From Limnothrix sp. FACHB-406 (lineage in GTDB: Bacteria > Cyanobacteriota > Cyanobacteriia > CACIAM-69d), in NCBI RefSeq assembly GCF_014698235.1, contig NZ_JACJSP010000017.1:1-64000 (forward strand): a DNA stretch of 64,000 bases, in the 5' to 3' direction. Below are positions 52,096-61,224 of the stretch, in pieces. The notes beneath the pieces were generated by a model. That model saw nothing but the letters and a program-made list of their open reading frames with translations, was not told the origin of the DNA and ran no database searches. Each line of letters starts with the position of its first letter. Within the stretch, counting starts at the first letter, position 1. The translations under genes and the position numbers were made by a program.

Positions 52096-53175
52096 TGAAA
52101 CGGCGGCTTCGGGTTTGGCAAAAATCATCCGCCCGGCGGAAGTTTGCAGGGCACTGGTGACCACCACCCGCAATTCACCGCCCAAATAGGAGTTGCCATC
52201 TTCAACCACCACCATCGTCCCATCGCTGAGATAGCCCACCCCTTGGGCCGGTTCCTTGCCTTCCCGGACAATTTTTAGCTCAATGCTGTCGCCGGGCAGG
52301 TAGGCGGGGCGCAGGGCATCGGCCAGGTCATTGACATTCAAGACCGGGACGTTTTGCACCGTGGCCACCTTATTCAGGTTGTAGTCCGTGGTCAGCAGTG
52401 CGCCGTTGATTTCTTGGGCCAGTCGCACCAGTTTGGCATCAACGGTGGTGATGTCTTCGTAGTCGGCGGAGTGGATCGTGAGTCGATCGGGATAGGCCTC
52501 ACGCATTTGCTGCAAAATATCCAGCCCCCGCCGCCCGCGCGATCGCTTCTGGTCGCTGGCGGAATCGGCAATGCGCTGCAATTCCTGCAACACAAACTGG
52601 GGCACAATCAAGCGCCCTTCAATGAATTTGGTTTCCAGCAGGGCCGTCAGCCGGCCGTCAATGATGCAACTGGTGTCCACCACCTTGGCGGCGGCCGGAG
52701 CCAGGGTTCCTTCACTGACCAGGATGGATTCAACGCTGTTGGGGTTAATTAACCGCAGGAACGATCGCCCGTGGGTGTCGGCCAGCGATACGCCCGTGAC
52801 CGCAAACAGCACACTGCCCAACACCGCCACGAGGGGTTTGATGAAGGCCAGCTCCCAAGGAAACGGCAGCAGATATAAAGGAGCCAACATCAAGTTGGCC
52901 ATCAACAGCCCCAACACCACCCCACCCGATCGGGTCAGCAGCCGATCGGGGGGCATTTGGCGCACCTGGTTTTCAATGCGTCGGTAGGTGGTTTGGCAAG
53001 CCAGTCCCAGCACCAAGCCAATCAGGGCCCCAAAACCACCCGTGGCAAAGCTGAGACCTTCGCGGTTGGTGACTTGGGCCAGGGTTTGGGCGGGCAAAAA
53101 GTCAATGCCGAAAAAGCCAATGCCCGCACCGGCGATCAGAAATGAAAGGATAATTACGGTGTCAATCATGGTCAT
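52093..53175 (-). CDS. PIN-TRAM domain integral membrane protein
   Basis: The protein is 360 residues. Four N-terminal helices (VIILSFLIAGAGIGFFG, GFGALIGLVLGLACQ, GGVVLGLLMANLMLAPLYLL, VAVLGSVLFAVTGVSL) precede a PIN nuclease fold with VVDTSCIIDGRLTALLE, LIVPQFVLQELQRIAD, and TTVDAKLVRLAQEINGALL; a TRAM-like domain (about 290-350) with GDSIELKIVREGKEPAQGVG ends the protein. This is the YacL-type layout found in Firmicutes and cyanobacteria. RNA binding and cleavage at the membrane are inferred from the domains only. Confidence 0.93.
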   Translation of the reverse strand: MTMIDTVIILSFLIAGAGIGFFGIDFLPAQTLAQVTNREGLSFATGGFGALIGLVLGLACQTTYRRIENQVRQMPPDRLLTRSGGVVLGLLMANLMLAPLYLLPFPWELAFIKPLVAVLGSVLFAVTGVSLADTHGRSFLRLINPNSVESILVSEGTLAPAAAKVVDTSCIIDGRLTALLETKFIEGRLIVPQFVLQELQRIADSASDQKRSRGRRGLDILQQMREAYPDRLTIHSADYEDITTVDAKLVRLAQEINGALLTTDYNLNKVATVQNVPVLNVNDLADALRPAYLPGDSIELKIVREGKEPAQGVGYLSDGTMVVVEDGNSYLGGELRVVVTSALQTSAGRMIFAKPEAAVS

Positions 53176-53594
53176 CGATCGAGTGGACGATCGCCCGAGT
53201 CATCGCGACCATTGCTCAGAGCATTGCTTGCAGGCGGTGGATGCAGGAACGATCGCGGTGGCTAATTGCAGGCTCTTCGGTGGGTGGGGGCTGAGTCGAA
53301 TTGGGATTGGTCGCGGTGGTTGCTAGTCCTTGATCGGCCGCCCATGGGCGGCGATTCAGAACGATTGCGCCCAATTCTTGACAGAATTTGATGAGTATTA
53401 TAGCCCCGTGACTTGGTGGCTTTGGCTGAAACCCAGGGCGGTTAACCGATCGAGCCAGCAAATCAAGCCAGCAAATCGGGCCAGCAAATCAAACGAGCTA
53501 AGGCACGCGATCGCGCCAGCCGATTTCCACAAGCCGATCAAGCTAACTGGCAACAGCGACCCAAAACACCGACCCGGAACGCCGACAGAATCCC
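53176..53594. other. Spacer between divergent PIN-TRAM and hemW genes
   Basis: This 419-base spacer has no gene. It contains a 13-bp tandem array (53454-53492) and must hold both divergent promoters; no clear consensus could be picked. Confidence 0.5.
53454..53492. repeat. 13-bp tandem array, three units
   Basis: GCCAGCAAATCAA, GCCAGCAAATCGG and GCCAGCAAATCAA are consecutive, about 100 bases upstream of hemW. Confidence 0.92.
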
Positions 53595-54842
53595 ATGAGT
53601 CATCCCGTCGCCCTGGCCCTGTCCCCGCCCCGGGCCGCCTATTTGCACATTCCCTTTTGTCGGCGGCGTTGCTTTTATTGCGATTTCCCCATTTCCGTGG
53701 TGGGGGAGTTCAAAACCTTCCGCGATCGCCCCGACCAACCACCGGAACCCGCCACAGGTCGCAACAGCCCCCAAATCATTGAATACTTGGCAGCCTTGGA
53801 GCGGGAAATCACCCTTGGGGCCGATCGCGCCGCCGCAGACCAACCACCCTTGGAAACTGTCTTTTTTGGGGGCGGCACGCCGTCCCTGCTGGCCCCCGAA
53901 CAGGTCGATCGGCTCTTGCAACTGCTCGATCGCCGCTTTGGGTTGGCTCCCCAAGTGGAAATTTCCATGGAACTCGATCCGGGCACGTTCGATCGCGCCT
54001 GGTTGGCGGGCTTTTTGGCGGCCGGGGTCAACCGCATTAGCCTGGGGGTGCAAGCCTTTCAATCGGAATTGTTAGCCGCCTGCGGCCGATCGCATGGAGT
54101 CCAAGATATTGAACAGGCCGTGGCCCTTTTGCAGTCAGCGGGGGTCAAAAATTGGAGCCTAGATCTGATCTCGGGATTACCCAATCAGTCGATCGACCAG
54201 TGGCAAGCGTCCCTCGATCGGGCTGTGGCCTGTGGCCCGGCGCACCTGTCAGTTTATGACCTGATCATTGAGCCGCAAACCGTGTTCGATCGACGCTACC
54301 AACCGGGCGATCGGCCCCTACCCTCCGATGAACAAACGGCTCAAATGTATCGGATGGCTTCCCAAACCCTCCAGGCAGCGGGTTTTCAGCACTACGAAGT
54401 TTCCAACTATGCCCAGTCGGGCTTTCAGTGTCGCCACAACCGCACCTACTGGGAAAATCGCCCCTACTACGGTTTTGGGATGGGAGCCACCAGCTACGTG
54501 GCCGGGCAGCGCTTTGGCCGGCCACGCACCCGAGCTGCTTACTACGATTGGCTGAACAACGGCGCAATTGAACCACCCGCTTCACCCCAACCTGCGCCCG
54601 ATCGATTGGCAGAAACGCTGATGTTGGGGTTGCGGTTGGCGGAGGGTTTGGCCTTGGAACCCCTGCGCCGAGAATTTGGCACGGTTTGGGTCGATCGGGT
54701 GTTGCAATGCCTCGATCGATTTGTGGCGGAGGGTTGGGTGGTGCGATCGGGCGATCGGCTTGCTCTTGCAGAACCGGATGGTCTGCTATTTTCTAACAGC
54801 ATTCTGGCGGAAATTTTCAGCACCTTGGAACAAGAACCATAG
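53595..54842 (+). CDS. hemW: Radical SAM heme chaperone HemW (HemN-like)
   Basis: The protein is 415 residues. AAYLHIPFCRRRCFYCDFPI carries the CX3CX2C radical SAM cluster site. ETVFFGGGTPSLL, ISMELDPGTFD, NRISLGVQAFQSELLAACGR and WSLDLISGLPNQS are typical. The C-terminal part (YEVSNYAQSGFQCRHNRTYW, YYGFGMGATSYV) matches HemW rather than true HemN, since the HemN-specific N-terminal extension is absent. HemW binds heme and delivers it to respiratory enzymes; it is not expected to oxidise coproporphyrinogen. A spacer insert of about 18 residues (near residues 40-60) is unusual. Confidence 0.92.
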   Translation: MSHPVALALSPPRAAYLHIPFCRRRCFYCDFPISVVGEFKTFRDRPDQPPEPATGRNSPQIIEYLAALEREITLGADRAAADQPPLETVFFGGGTPSLLAPEQVDRLLQLLDRRFGLAPQVEISMELDPGTFDRAWLAGFLAAGVNRISLGVQAFQSELLAACGRSHGVQDIEQAVALLQSAGVKNWSLDLISGLPNQSIDQWQASLDRAVACGPAHLSVYDLIIEPQTVFDRRYQPGDRPLPSDEQTAQMYRMASQTLQAAGFQHYEVSNYAQSGFQCRHNRTYWENRPYYGFGMGATSYVAGQRFGRPRTRAAYYDWLNNGAIEPPASPQPAPDRLAETLMLGLRLAEGLALEPLRREFGTVWVDRVLQCLDRFVAEGWVVRSGDRLALAEPDGLLFSNSILAEIFSTLEQEP

Positions 54843-54911
54843 AGCTATCTAATGATCTTGATACTGCTTACTATGATCGGTGCGATCATTCTTTTGGTTG
54901 AACTGAATCCA

Positions 54912-55067
54912 ATGCCAATTTTCTTCAGCCCCGAGGAATATCTCAACCTAGAAGCCAATAGCCCCATGCGCCATGAATATCGATCGGGCTTGGTATACGC
55001 CATGGCCGGTATTTCCGAACGCTTCCTGGCTCGTCGGACAGCGGCGAACCAGGAAAAGTCCGGTTGA
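54912..55067 (+). pseudogene. Truncated Uma2-family (DUF820) gene
   Basis: ATG 54912 opens MPIFFSPEEYLNLEANSPMR, then HEYRSGLVYAMAG, the typical start of Uma2 nuclease-like proteins, which normally run to about 190 residues. After AMAG the frame leaves the family (ISERFLARRTAANQEKSG) and ends at 55067. The catalytic core is therefore missing, so this is a remnant. It is squeezed between hemW and the convergent acyltransferase gene. Confidence 0.7.
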
Positions 55068-55078
55068 AGGTGACCCGG

Positions 55079-56440
55079 CTAGGCGATTAGGTTTTTGAGG
55101 GATTGGTGAATTTCCTGGGTGACGGATTGCAGGGTGGCGCGGCGATTGGCTTTGTAGTCCGCTGCGCGATCGCTCACCCAAATCGGGTCAGCAACCCGTA
55201 ACCAAACCGCTTGTTTGCCCAGTTGCGGGGGCTTGCTGGTGTCGTCTCCCTGAATCCAGGTGGTGACGCGCCACAAAATCAGTAGGGTTTCCGCAAACCG
55301 TTCGGCGGTGGGTTTTTCGCGCACATAGCGGCCCGTGACGGCGGTGAACCGTTCCACTAGGCGCATGTGTTGCATTCGGATGGTGGCTTCGGCGGCCACC
55401 CAGTTGGCCAAACCGCGCTCCACTGGGCAGCGCGATCGCCCATCATCGCAGTAGATCCGATCCCAGCCGGCCTGTTCCAACCGCCGGCAACGCTCTTCAA
55501 CCGTGCCAGTGTTGGTTACGCCAAAATAGGCTTCTCCCACCCGTAATGCCGTATCCAAGAGATTTTTCAGCCGTTGGCCCATGCGTTCGTTGGGGTCGGG
55601 CAAGTCCACGATCGGGAGGGTTTGTTGATAGAAGGTTTGATAAAACTGTTCCACCAAGTCCAAAAGCCGATCGCCCAACAGGTATAACCGCAAGTAGCGA
55701 CCTTCTTCGGGGCTGGTGGGGGCGGTGGTTTTCAGGGGATTCGTGAGGCCAAGGCTGGTTTCGATCGTGTCGATGAGCCGATCGATCTCGGCCCAAGGGG
55801 GCGAAAGGTAGGTGTATTGAATCCCGATCGGGACAATGGCCACCCGTTCCGATCGCCCGGCCGATCGCAAATCCTCCACCGTCCAAAAGGCCATTTGGGC
55901 CACGCCCGGCTCCAGGGGGCTAACCACTTCGCTGTGGCTGTTGGTTGCGCCTTCCGGGGCCGCCGCCAGCGGAAACCGCCCGTTCAGCAACAGATCGCGA
56001 GCCGTTTTTAGCCCGGGGCGATCGAGCTTGCCCCGCTGCATTGATGTGCCGCCCAAGTGGGAAAACATCCAGGCCACCGCATCCCCCGCCCAAAGGGGAA
56101 TGCCCCGATCGTAGATAAAGTGCGTGTGCGGCCAATCCGGCAGCCGAATGCCCCGATCGCGCGCTGCCTGGGGCACTGCCTCCCACAGCAAGTGGGACAT
56201 CACGAACGGGTCATTGGTGCTGGGATGCCGAAAAGCCAAAATAAAGCGGAGTTTGCCCGCCTGGAAGTCGCGAAACAGTTCCGCCAACGTTTCAGCATTT
56301 TCCGTATGGAGTTTTGCGATGCCCTGTTGGCGAATCAACCAAGGAAAGATCCAACGCGCCAACCGATGCACCCAAGGGGTGTAGTTGGGTGGAATGAATT
56401 CCAGAGTGGGCTGAATGCCGGAAGCGGATGCGGCGGGCAT
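55079..56440 (-). CDS. PlsC-like lysophospholipid acyltransferase
   Basis: From ATG 56440 the protein is 453 residues (a TTG at 56452 would add four). ILAFRHPSTNDPFVM contains the HX4D acyltransferase motif, followed by FIYDRGIPLWAGDAVAW, GGTSMQRGKLDRPGL and PLAAAPEGATNSHSEVVSPL (the EGATN motif III-like). IPIGIQYTYLSP-type and a long C-terminal alpha-helical domain complete it. It is cytoplasmic or peripheral at the membrane; likely an acyl-CoA/acyl-ACP acyltransferase for glycerolipid synthesis. The exact acceptor is uncertain. Convergent with the Uma2 remnant. Confidence 0.85.
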   Translation of the reverse strand: MPAASASGIQPTLEFIPPNYTPWVHRLARWIFPWLIRQQGIAKLHTENAETLAELFRDFQAGKLRFILAFRHPSTNDPFVMSHLLWEAVPQAARDRGIRLPDWPHTHFIYDRGIPLWAGDAVAWMFSHLGGTSMQRGKLDRPGLKTARDLLLNGRFPLAAAPEGATNSHSEVVSPLEPGVAQMAFWTVEDLRSAGRSERVAIVPIGIQYTYLSPPWAEIDRLIDTIETSLGLTNPLKTTAPTSPEEGRYLRLYLLGDRLLDLVEQFYQTFYQQTLPIVDLPDPNERMGQRLKNLLDTALRVGEAYFGVTNTGTVEERCRRLEQAGWDRIYCDDGRSRCPVERGLANWVAAEATIRMQHMRLVERFTAVTGRYVREKPTAERFAETLLILWRVTTWIQGDDTSKPPQLGKQAVWLRVADPIWVSDRAADYKANRRATLQSVTQEIHQSLKNLIA

Positions 56441-56655
56441 AGGGTTAATCAACAGTTGGTAGAGTGGTTACGAGCAATCAACGGCCACCAAAGCCGCCTT
56501 GGCCTTGCCCAGTGGGGTTCAAGGCTTGGGAATCAACAGCATAGGCCCGATCGCCCCAGCACAATCGCCATTGGGTGTCTGTATTTTGGCCGGTTGTGCC
56601 CAAGGAAAACACGATTGGTGACCGCCTGGCCAGTTGTCTATTCAGGAGCGTGGGG

Positions 56656-58479
56656 ATGAGCGAAGCAGCGGTGCGACCGGCCAAAATTACGCGAGTGTTG
56701 CCTGGATCAATTGCCCAGGAGGTGGGGTTTGAAGTGGGCGATCGGTTGGTGGCCATCAATGGCCAAAAACCCCGAGATTTGATTGATTACAACTTCCTCT
56801 GTGCCGATGAGGTGTTGGAGTTGGAAGTGTTGGATCAGCACGATCGCACCCACCTGGTTGAAATTGAAAAGGACTATGACGACGAGTTGGGCTTGGAATT
56901 TGAGGCGGCCCTGTTTGATGGACTGATTCAGTGCAATAACCGCTGTCCCTTTTGTTTTATTGATCAGCAGCCACCCGGTAAACGCGCATCGCTTTATTAC
57001 AAAGATGATGATTATCGGTTGAGTTTTCTCTATGGCTCCTATCTCACCCTCACCAATTTGACGCAGCGGGAATGGGATCGCATCGAGCGGCTGCGGTTGT
57101 CGCCTTTGTTTGTTTCGGTGCATTCCACGGAGCCAGAGGTGCGATCGCGCCTGCTGAAAAATCCTCGGGCGGGCGAGATCATGAACCAGTTAGCTTGGTT
57201 TCGCGATCGGCGCTTGCAAATCCATGCTCAAGTGGTGCTCTGTCCTGGCATTAATGATGGGGTGCATTTGGAGCGAACCATTCATGATTTGGCCGGCTTT
57301 TATGGATCGCCTGCGGGCCAAGCCGGGCCCAGTCGGCGGGCTATGCCGGCCCTGGCTGACCAAGCCGCGATCGGGGGTGGCTGGGCCATTTCCGAAAATG
57401 TGACGTTGTTGGCGGGGCGATCGCCTGGGGCCGATTTGGGGGCGATCGAATCTGAGCGCGATCGGGTGGCGGTGATCGATCGCCTCGACGGTTCAGAAGC
57501 GGCAGAGTCGGATCTGTCTGACCCAAATGTTGTTAATCCGAATGTTGTCGATCCAGATGTTTTCGATCCAAATGTGTTCGATCCGCGATCGCAGCCCATG
57601 GGCTTGACGGATTGGGATTCAGAGGAAGATCAGGCCGATGGGGATGATCAGTGGGATGGGGCCGATGGGTTCGATCGGGCCGCTTGGGATGATCAAGACC
57701 CCAACGAGCTAGACGATGATCTAGATGGCGACCAAGACGAAGTGGAACCCCATCGCCCAACGGTCACCTCCGTGGCGATCGTGCCAGCGGGGCTAACGCA
57801 ATTCCGCCCGGCCGATGATGAGCTACAGCCCGTTACCCCCGCCAAAGCCTGCGAAGTTATTGCCCAGGTGCGATCGCTCCAACAAACCTTTCGCCAAACC
57901 CTCGGTTCCACCTTTGTTTGGTTAGCCGATGAGTGGTTTCTGATTGCGGGTCAGGATTTGCCGGAAATGGTCGAGTACGAAGATTTTCCGCAAATCGACA
58001 ACGGCGTGGGTTCCATTCGGCTGTTTGTGGATCAGTTTGAGCGGGCCCTGGCGGCGAACCCGGTGCGTGCAACTCCGTTTCCCCGTCGCCTCACCTGGGT
58101 GGTGGGGAACACGGTGGAGCGGCCCTTCAGTGGTTTGGTGCGCCAGCTCAATCAAATTTCGGGGCTAACGGTGCAGTTGGCGGCCCTAAATTCAGATTAT
58201 TGGGGCCAAACCATGACCGTTACCGGCTTGCTGACGGGCCAGGATTTGGTGCAAAAGTTGGCGTGCCAAGATTTGGGGGATGCGTTGCTGCTGCCGTCGT
58301 TGATGTTACGCCATGGTGAACAGCGCTTTTTGGACGATATGACGGTGCAGGAGGTGAGCGATCGGCTGCAAGTCCCGATCGTGATTGTCACCAGTGCTGA
58401 AGCGGTGATTGAACAAGCGGTGGCCGCCGCTTGGCCCCAAGCGATCGCCCCCCAAGCGCCCAGTGATTTGCTGGCGTAG
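56656..58479 (+). CDS. PDZ / radical SAM / DUF512 protein (TIGR03279-type) with acidic insertion
   Basis: The start ATG 56656 follows AGGAG by seven bases; the protein is 607 residues. Order: a PDZ-like domain (ITRVLPGSIAQEVGFEVGDR, about 8-45), a radical SAM core with CNNRCPFC (CX3CX2C, residues 97-104), a large insertion at about 217-366, and a DUF512 domain (IVPAGLTQFRPADDEL onward). The insertion is rich in Asp, Ser and Pro, contains a 15-bp repeat (VDPDVFDPNVFDP-like), and is absent in typical members, where LARF-type sequence continues directly to SVAIVPAG. The function of this cyanobacterial family is unknown. Confidence 0.9.
   Translation: MSEAAVRPAKITRVLPGSIAQEVGFEVGDRLVAINGQKPRDLIDYNFLCADEVLELEVLDQHDRTHLVEIEKDYDDELGLEFEAALFDGLIQCNNRCPFCFIDQQPPGKRASLYYKDDDYRLSFLYGSYLTLTNLTQREWDRIERLRLSPLFVSVHSTEPEVRSRLLKNPRAGEIMNQLAWFRDRRLQIHAQVVLCPGINDGVHLERTIHDLAGFYGSPAGQAGPSRRAMPALADQAAIGGGWAISENVTLLAGRSPGADLGAIESERDRVAVIDRLDGSEAAESDLSDPNVVNPNVVDPDVFDPNVFDPRSQPMGLTDWDSEEDQADGDDQWDGADGFDRAAWDDQDPNELDDDLDGDQDEVEPHRPTVTSVAIVPAGLTQFRPADDELQPVTPAKACEVIAQVRSLQQTFRQTLGSTFVWLADEWFLIAGQDLPEMVEYEDFPQIDNGVGSIRLFVDQFERALAANPVRATPFPRRLTWVVGNTVERPFSGLVRQLNQISGLTVQLAALNSDYWGQTMTVTGLLTGQDLVQKLACQDLGDALLLPSLMLRHGEQRFLDDMTVQEVSDRLQVPIVIVTSAEAVIEQAVAAAWPQAIAPQAPSDLLA
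57523..57582. repeat. 15-bp tandem array, four units, in the radical SAM/DUF512 gene
   Basis: CCAAATGTTGTTAAT, CCGAATGTTGTCGAT, CCAGATGTTTTCGAT and CCAAATGTGTTCGAT lie head to tail inside the acidic insertion and give a PNVVN/PNVVD/PDVFD/PNVFD peptide repeat. Confidence 0.9.
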
Positions 58480-58825
58480 GAGTTTGGGGACTCGGGGGAG
58501 CGAGCCGGCCGATTCTGTAGGCCAGCCGCTAGACTAACCAGTATGCTTTTTGAGGCACAACCTCGATTCGATCCTGGGTCGATTCTCAGTTTGATCTCAG
58601 TTCGATCGAGTATCCACTGCGCAAGGCCATCCAACCGACGCTGGCAACCCCCACAGGGAGTAATCAATCCCTGAACTTTCGGGCCCCGAACTTTCGGGAG
58701 TTGGCAGCGTCTGCTGGTGACGATGCGAGCAATAGGCGAGTAATTGAGTAATTTACGAACTTTGCACCAGTGGCAGCCGTCAAAACAGCCGGTTTTAGGC
58801 GTGAGGAGCGAAGCAAGTTTTGGTT
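58480..58825. other. Spacer upstream of the TolC-type gene
   Basis: This 346-base spacer contains no gene. A 15-bp tandem duplication (58673-58702) is the only clear structure. The promoter of the TolC-type gene is presumably here; no confident consensus is visible. Confidence 0.5.
58673..58702. repeat. 15-bp tandem duplication
   Basis: GAACTTTCGGGCCCC and GAACTTTCGGGAGTT are adjacent (58673-58687, 58688-58702), with 11 identical leading bases. Confidence 0.85.
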
Positions 58826-60817
58826 ATGAAGATTGCCCATCGAGCGATCGCCACGGGTTTAGGGGTTACCGTCGCGTTGTGTTGTCTGTGGGCGGATGCC
58901 GCCCGCGCCGAGTCGGTGGAAGCGGATGCGGCCGCCACCTTGGCTGAAGCTGATCATGTCATAGCCGACAAGTCCCCTACTTCGCCACCGGATTCAGCCG
59001 CCGCGACTGGTTCGGAATCTGCTGAATCCGCTGAATCGCCTCATTTGCCTGTTAATTCGCTGAATTTGCCTAAGCCAGCTAAACCGGCCAAACCGGCTGT
59101 GGGTGTGGTGGCCACCGCAGTTCCGATCGCTGCCGAGCGTCATCAGGAGCCGATCGCCCAAGAATCAGCCAGCCAAGAGCAAGCCAGCCAAGAGCAAGCC
59201 GGTCAAGAGCAAGCGCTTGCAGCAGCCTCCCCCAGGGCCGACGCTTTCGAGTCGATCGGGGGAGACTCAGCTCCCGTGGCCCAGGCGAATGATAGTTCCA
59301 GTAATCCCGATCCGTTCGGAAATGTGCCCTCAGCGCCTGGTTCCTTGGGCGATCGGCCTGAAGGCAACACAGAAGCGGATGAGCTGGTGATCCAACGGCT
59401 GGAATCTGACCCAAACCCGCTGCAATTTCCCACCCTGCCGGAAGAAGTGCGGATCTTGCTGACCCAGCCGATTACCCTTGAGCAGGCCCTAGAAATTGGC
59501 CGTCGCAATAACCGAGACCTGCGCCAGGCCTACCTCAGCATCGAAAGCAGCCGGGCCCAACTGCGCCAGGCGATCGCCGCCAACTATCCCCAATTGCGGT
59601 TTTCCTCTTCCCTCTCGGATTCGCTCACGGCCGGCAGTCGTTTGAACCTGTTGTTGCAAAACCGGACCGCTCGCCGTCTCGGCAATTTTGGGGGCCAGGT
59701 GGACATTGACACCCAAGATCAGTTCACCTGGAGCAGCGCTCTGGAACTGAGCTACAACATCTACACTTCGGGACTGCGGCCCGCGAACATTGCCGCCGCC
59801 CAAGCCCAGTTGCGAGCCACTGAGTTGTCCCTCGAAGCCACCTTTGAGGATTTGCGGCGCGACATCACCGATAGCTACTACCGGCTACAGCAGGAAAACG
59901 AGCAGCTCAAAATTGACCAATCGGCGGTCAAGTTTCGGGAGCAAAGCGTGAAGGATGCCCAAGCTTTGGAAAAGGCTGGGTTGGGAACGCGGTTTGAGGT
60001 GCTGCAAGCGGAAGTGGAATTGGCCAACGATCGCCAGTTGGTGGTGCAAACGCGCGATCGACAAACCCAGCGCCGCCGAGAACTGGCCCGGCTGTTGAGC
60101 TTGCCGGAGGCGATCGACATCCAAACCGCTGACCCGATCGCCAAGGCGGGTGAATGGACGCTGCCCCTCGAAGACAGCATCGTGTTGGCCTATCGCAACC
60201 GGGCAGAAATTGAACAGCAACTGGCCCAGCGAGAACTGAACAGCGCCCAACGGCGGGCCCGGTTGTCTCAGTTGGGGCCCCAGCTCAGTGCCTTTGCTCG
60301 CTATGAGTTGCTGGATGTGATTCAGCCCGATGACGACTTCAGCTTGGTCAGCGGCTATTCCACGGGCTTGCAGTTGCAATGGACGCTGTTTGATGGCGGA
60401 GCGGCGCGGGCCCAGGCGCGTCAGGAGTCGGTGGCGATCGAGCAGGCCGAAAACGGTGTGGGTCGGGCGCGCGATCGAATTCGGTTTGAAGTGGAAGTGG
60501 CCTACTCCAACCTGCAAGCCAACGCCGAAAACATTCAAACTTCCCTCAAGGCGATCGAGTCAGCCCAAGAGGAAGTGCGCTTGGCGCGGCTCCGGTTCCA
60601 GGCCGGCGTGGGCACACAGACCGATCGACTCAACGCAGAAACCCGCCTTACCCGGGCGCGGGGTAACGTGCTGATTGCGATTATTGGCTACAACCGCGCG
60701 TTGGCCGCCCTCAACCGTGCCGTCAGCAACCTGCCGCCGGGTACGATTCAACCGGTTCCGGAACCGATTCAACTGCCTGAACTGGTCGATGCACCGACGG
60801 GCCCTGCTACTCCGTAG
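58826..60817 (+). CDS. TolC-family outer membrane efflux protein
   Basis: From ATG 58826 the protein is 663 residues. A signal peptide (MKIAHRAIATGLGVTVALCC, cut near AARA) is followed by a low-complexity region of about 170 residues rich in A/S/E/Q/P with a 15-bp repeat (SQEQA units), then two OEP repeats (about 205-390 and 400-630) with TLEQALEIGRRNNRDLRQAY, SLEATFEDLRRDITDSYYRL and GVGTQTDRLNAETRLTRARG. It forms the outer membrane channel of export systems, and could work with the MacA-like adaptor at 5.5-6.8 kb, though the two are not linked. Confidence 0.92.
   Translation: MKIAHRAIATGLGVTVALCCLWADAARAESVEADAAATLAEADHVIADKSPTSPPDSAAATGSESAESAESPHLPVNSLNLPKPAKPAKPAVGVVATAVPIAAERHQEPIAQESASQEQASQEQAGQEQALAAASPRADAFESIGGDSAPVAQANDSSSNPDPFGNVPSAPGSLGDRPEGNTEADELVIQRLESDPNPLQFPTLPEEVRILLTQPITLEQALEIGRRNNRDLRQAYLSIESSRAQLRQAIAANYPQLRFSSSLSDSLTAGSRLNLLLQNRTARRLGNFGGQVDIDTQDQFTWSSALELSYNIYTSGLRPANIAAAQAQLRATELSLEATFEDLRRDITDSYYRLQQENEQLKIDQSAVKFREQSVKDAQALEKAGLGTRFEVLQAEVELANDRQLVVQTRDRQTQRRRELARLLSLPEAIDIQTADPIAKAGEWTLPLEDSIVLAYRNRAEIEQQLAQRELNSAQRRARLSQLGPQLSAFARYELLDVIQPDDDFSLVSGYSTGLQLQWTLFDGGAARAQARQESVAIEQAENGVGRARDRIRFEVEVAYSNLQANAENIQTSLKAIESAQEEVRLARLRFQAGVGTQTDRLNAETRLTRARGNVLIAIIGYNRALAALNRAVSNLPPGTIQPVPEPIQLPELVDAPTGPATP
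59171..59215. repeat. 15-bp tandem array, three units, in the TolC-type gene
   Basis: AGCCAAGAGCAAGCC occurs twice perfectly and once as GGTCAAGAGCAAGCG, encoding a repeated (A/G)QEQ(A) segment in the periplasmic low-complexity region. Confidence 0.92.
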
Positions 60818-61224
60818 GGGGCTTGGTTGGCCGGGATCGATCGAACTGGAATGGCCTGCTTTGAGCGGTCTTGCGTTTTGGGGGGCGATCGGGCCGAGGT
60901 CGGTTTTTTCGACTCTCTGCCACGATTGCTCCTGAGGCACTCGCATTAAACTGGGGTAGCTCAACAAACTGCAACATCTTGCAATGATCTTGCAATCTTT
61001 CACCGATTGCCTTTGCTTTCATTGCGTTTGTTGCATCTGTTGCTGCATCTGTTGTGTCCCTTGCTTGCAGCACTGCACCTGTGTTTGGGCGAAGCAGTGG
61101 CATTGGTCGTGGTTTTTGCCCCTTCTTGATCGCCCTGCCCACCACACGAGTTCCCAGTTTTCAGCAAAGACCCACAATTCCCCCTGAGCTACGCCCCGTC
61201 AGCGAGTCCCTTTCCCAACACCCT
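60818..61224. other. Spacer between the TolC-type and ferredoxin genes
   Basis: This 407-base spacer shows no gene and no strong hairpin. The part from 60960 to 61090 is rich in TTGC and TGTTGC runs. The ferredoxin promoter should be here, but no convincing -35/-10 pair stands out. Confidence 0.45.
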
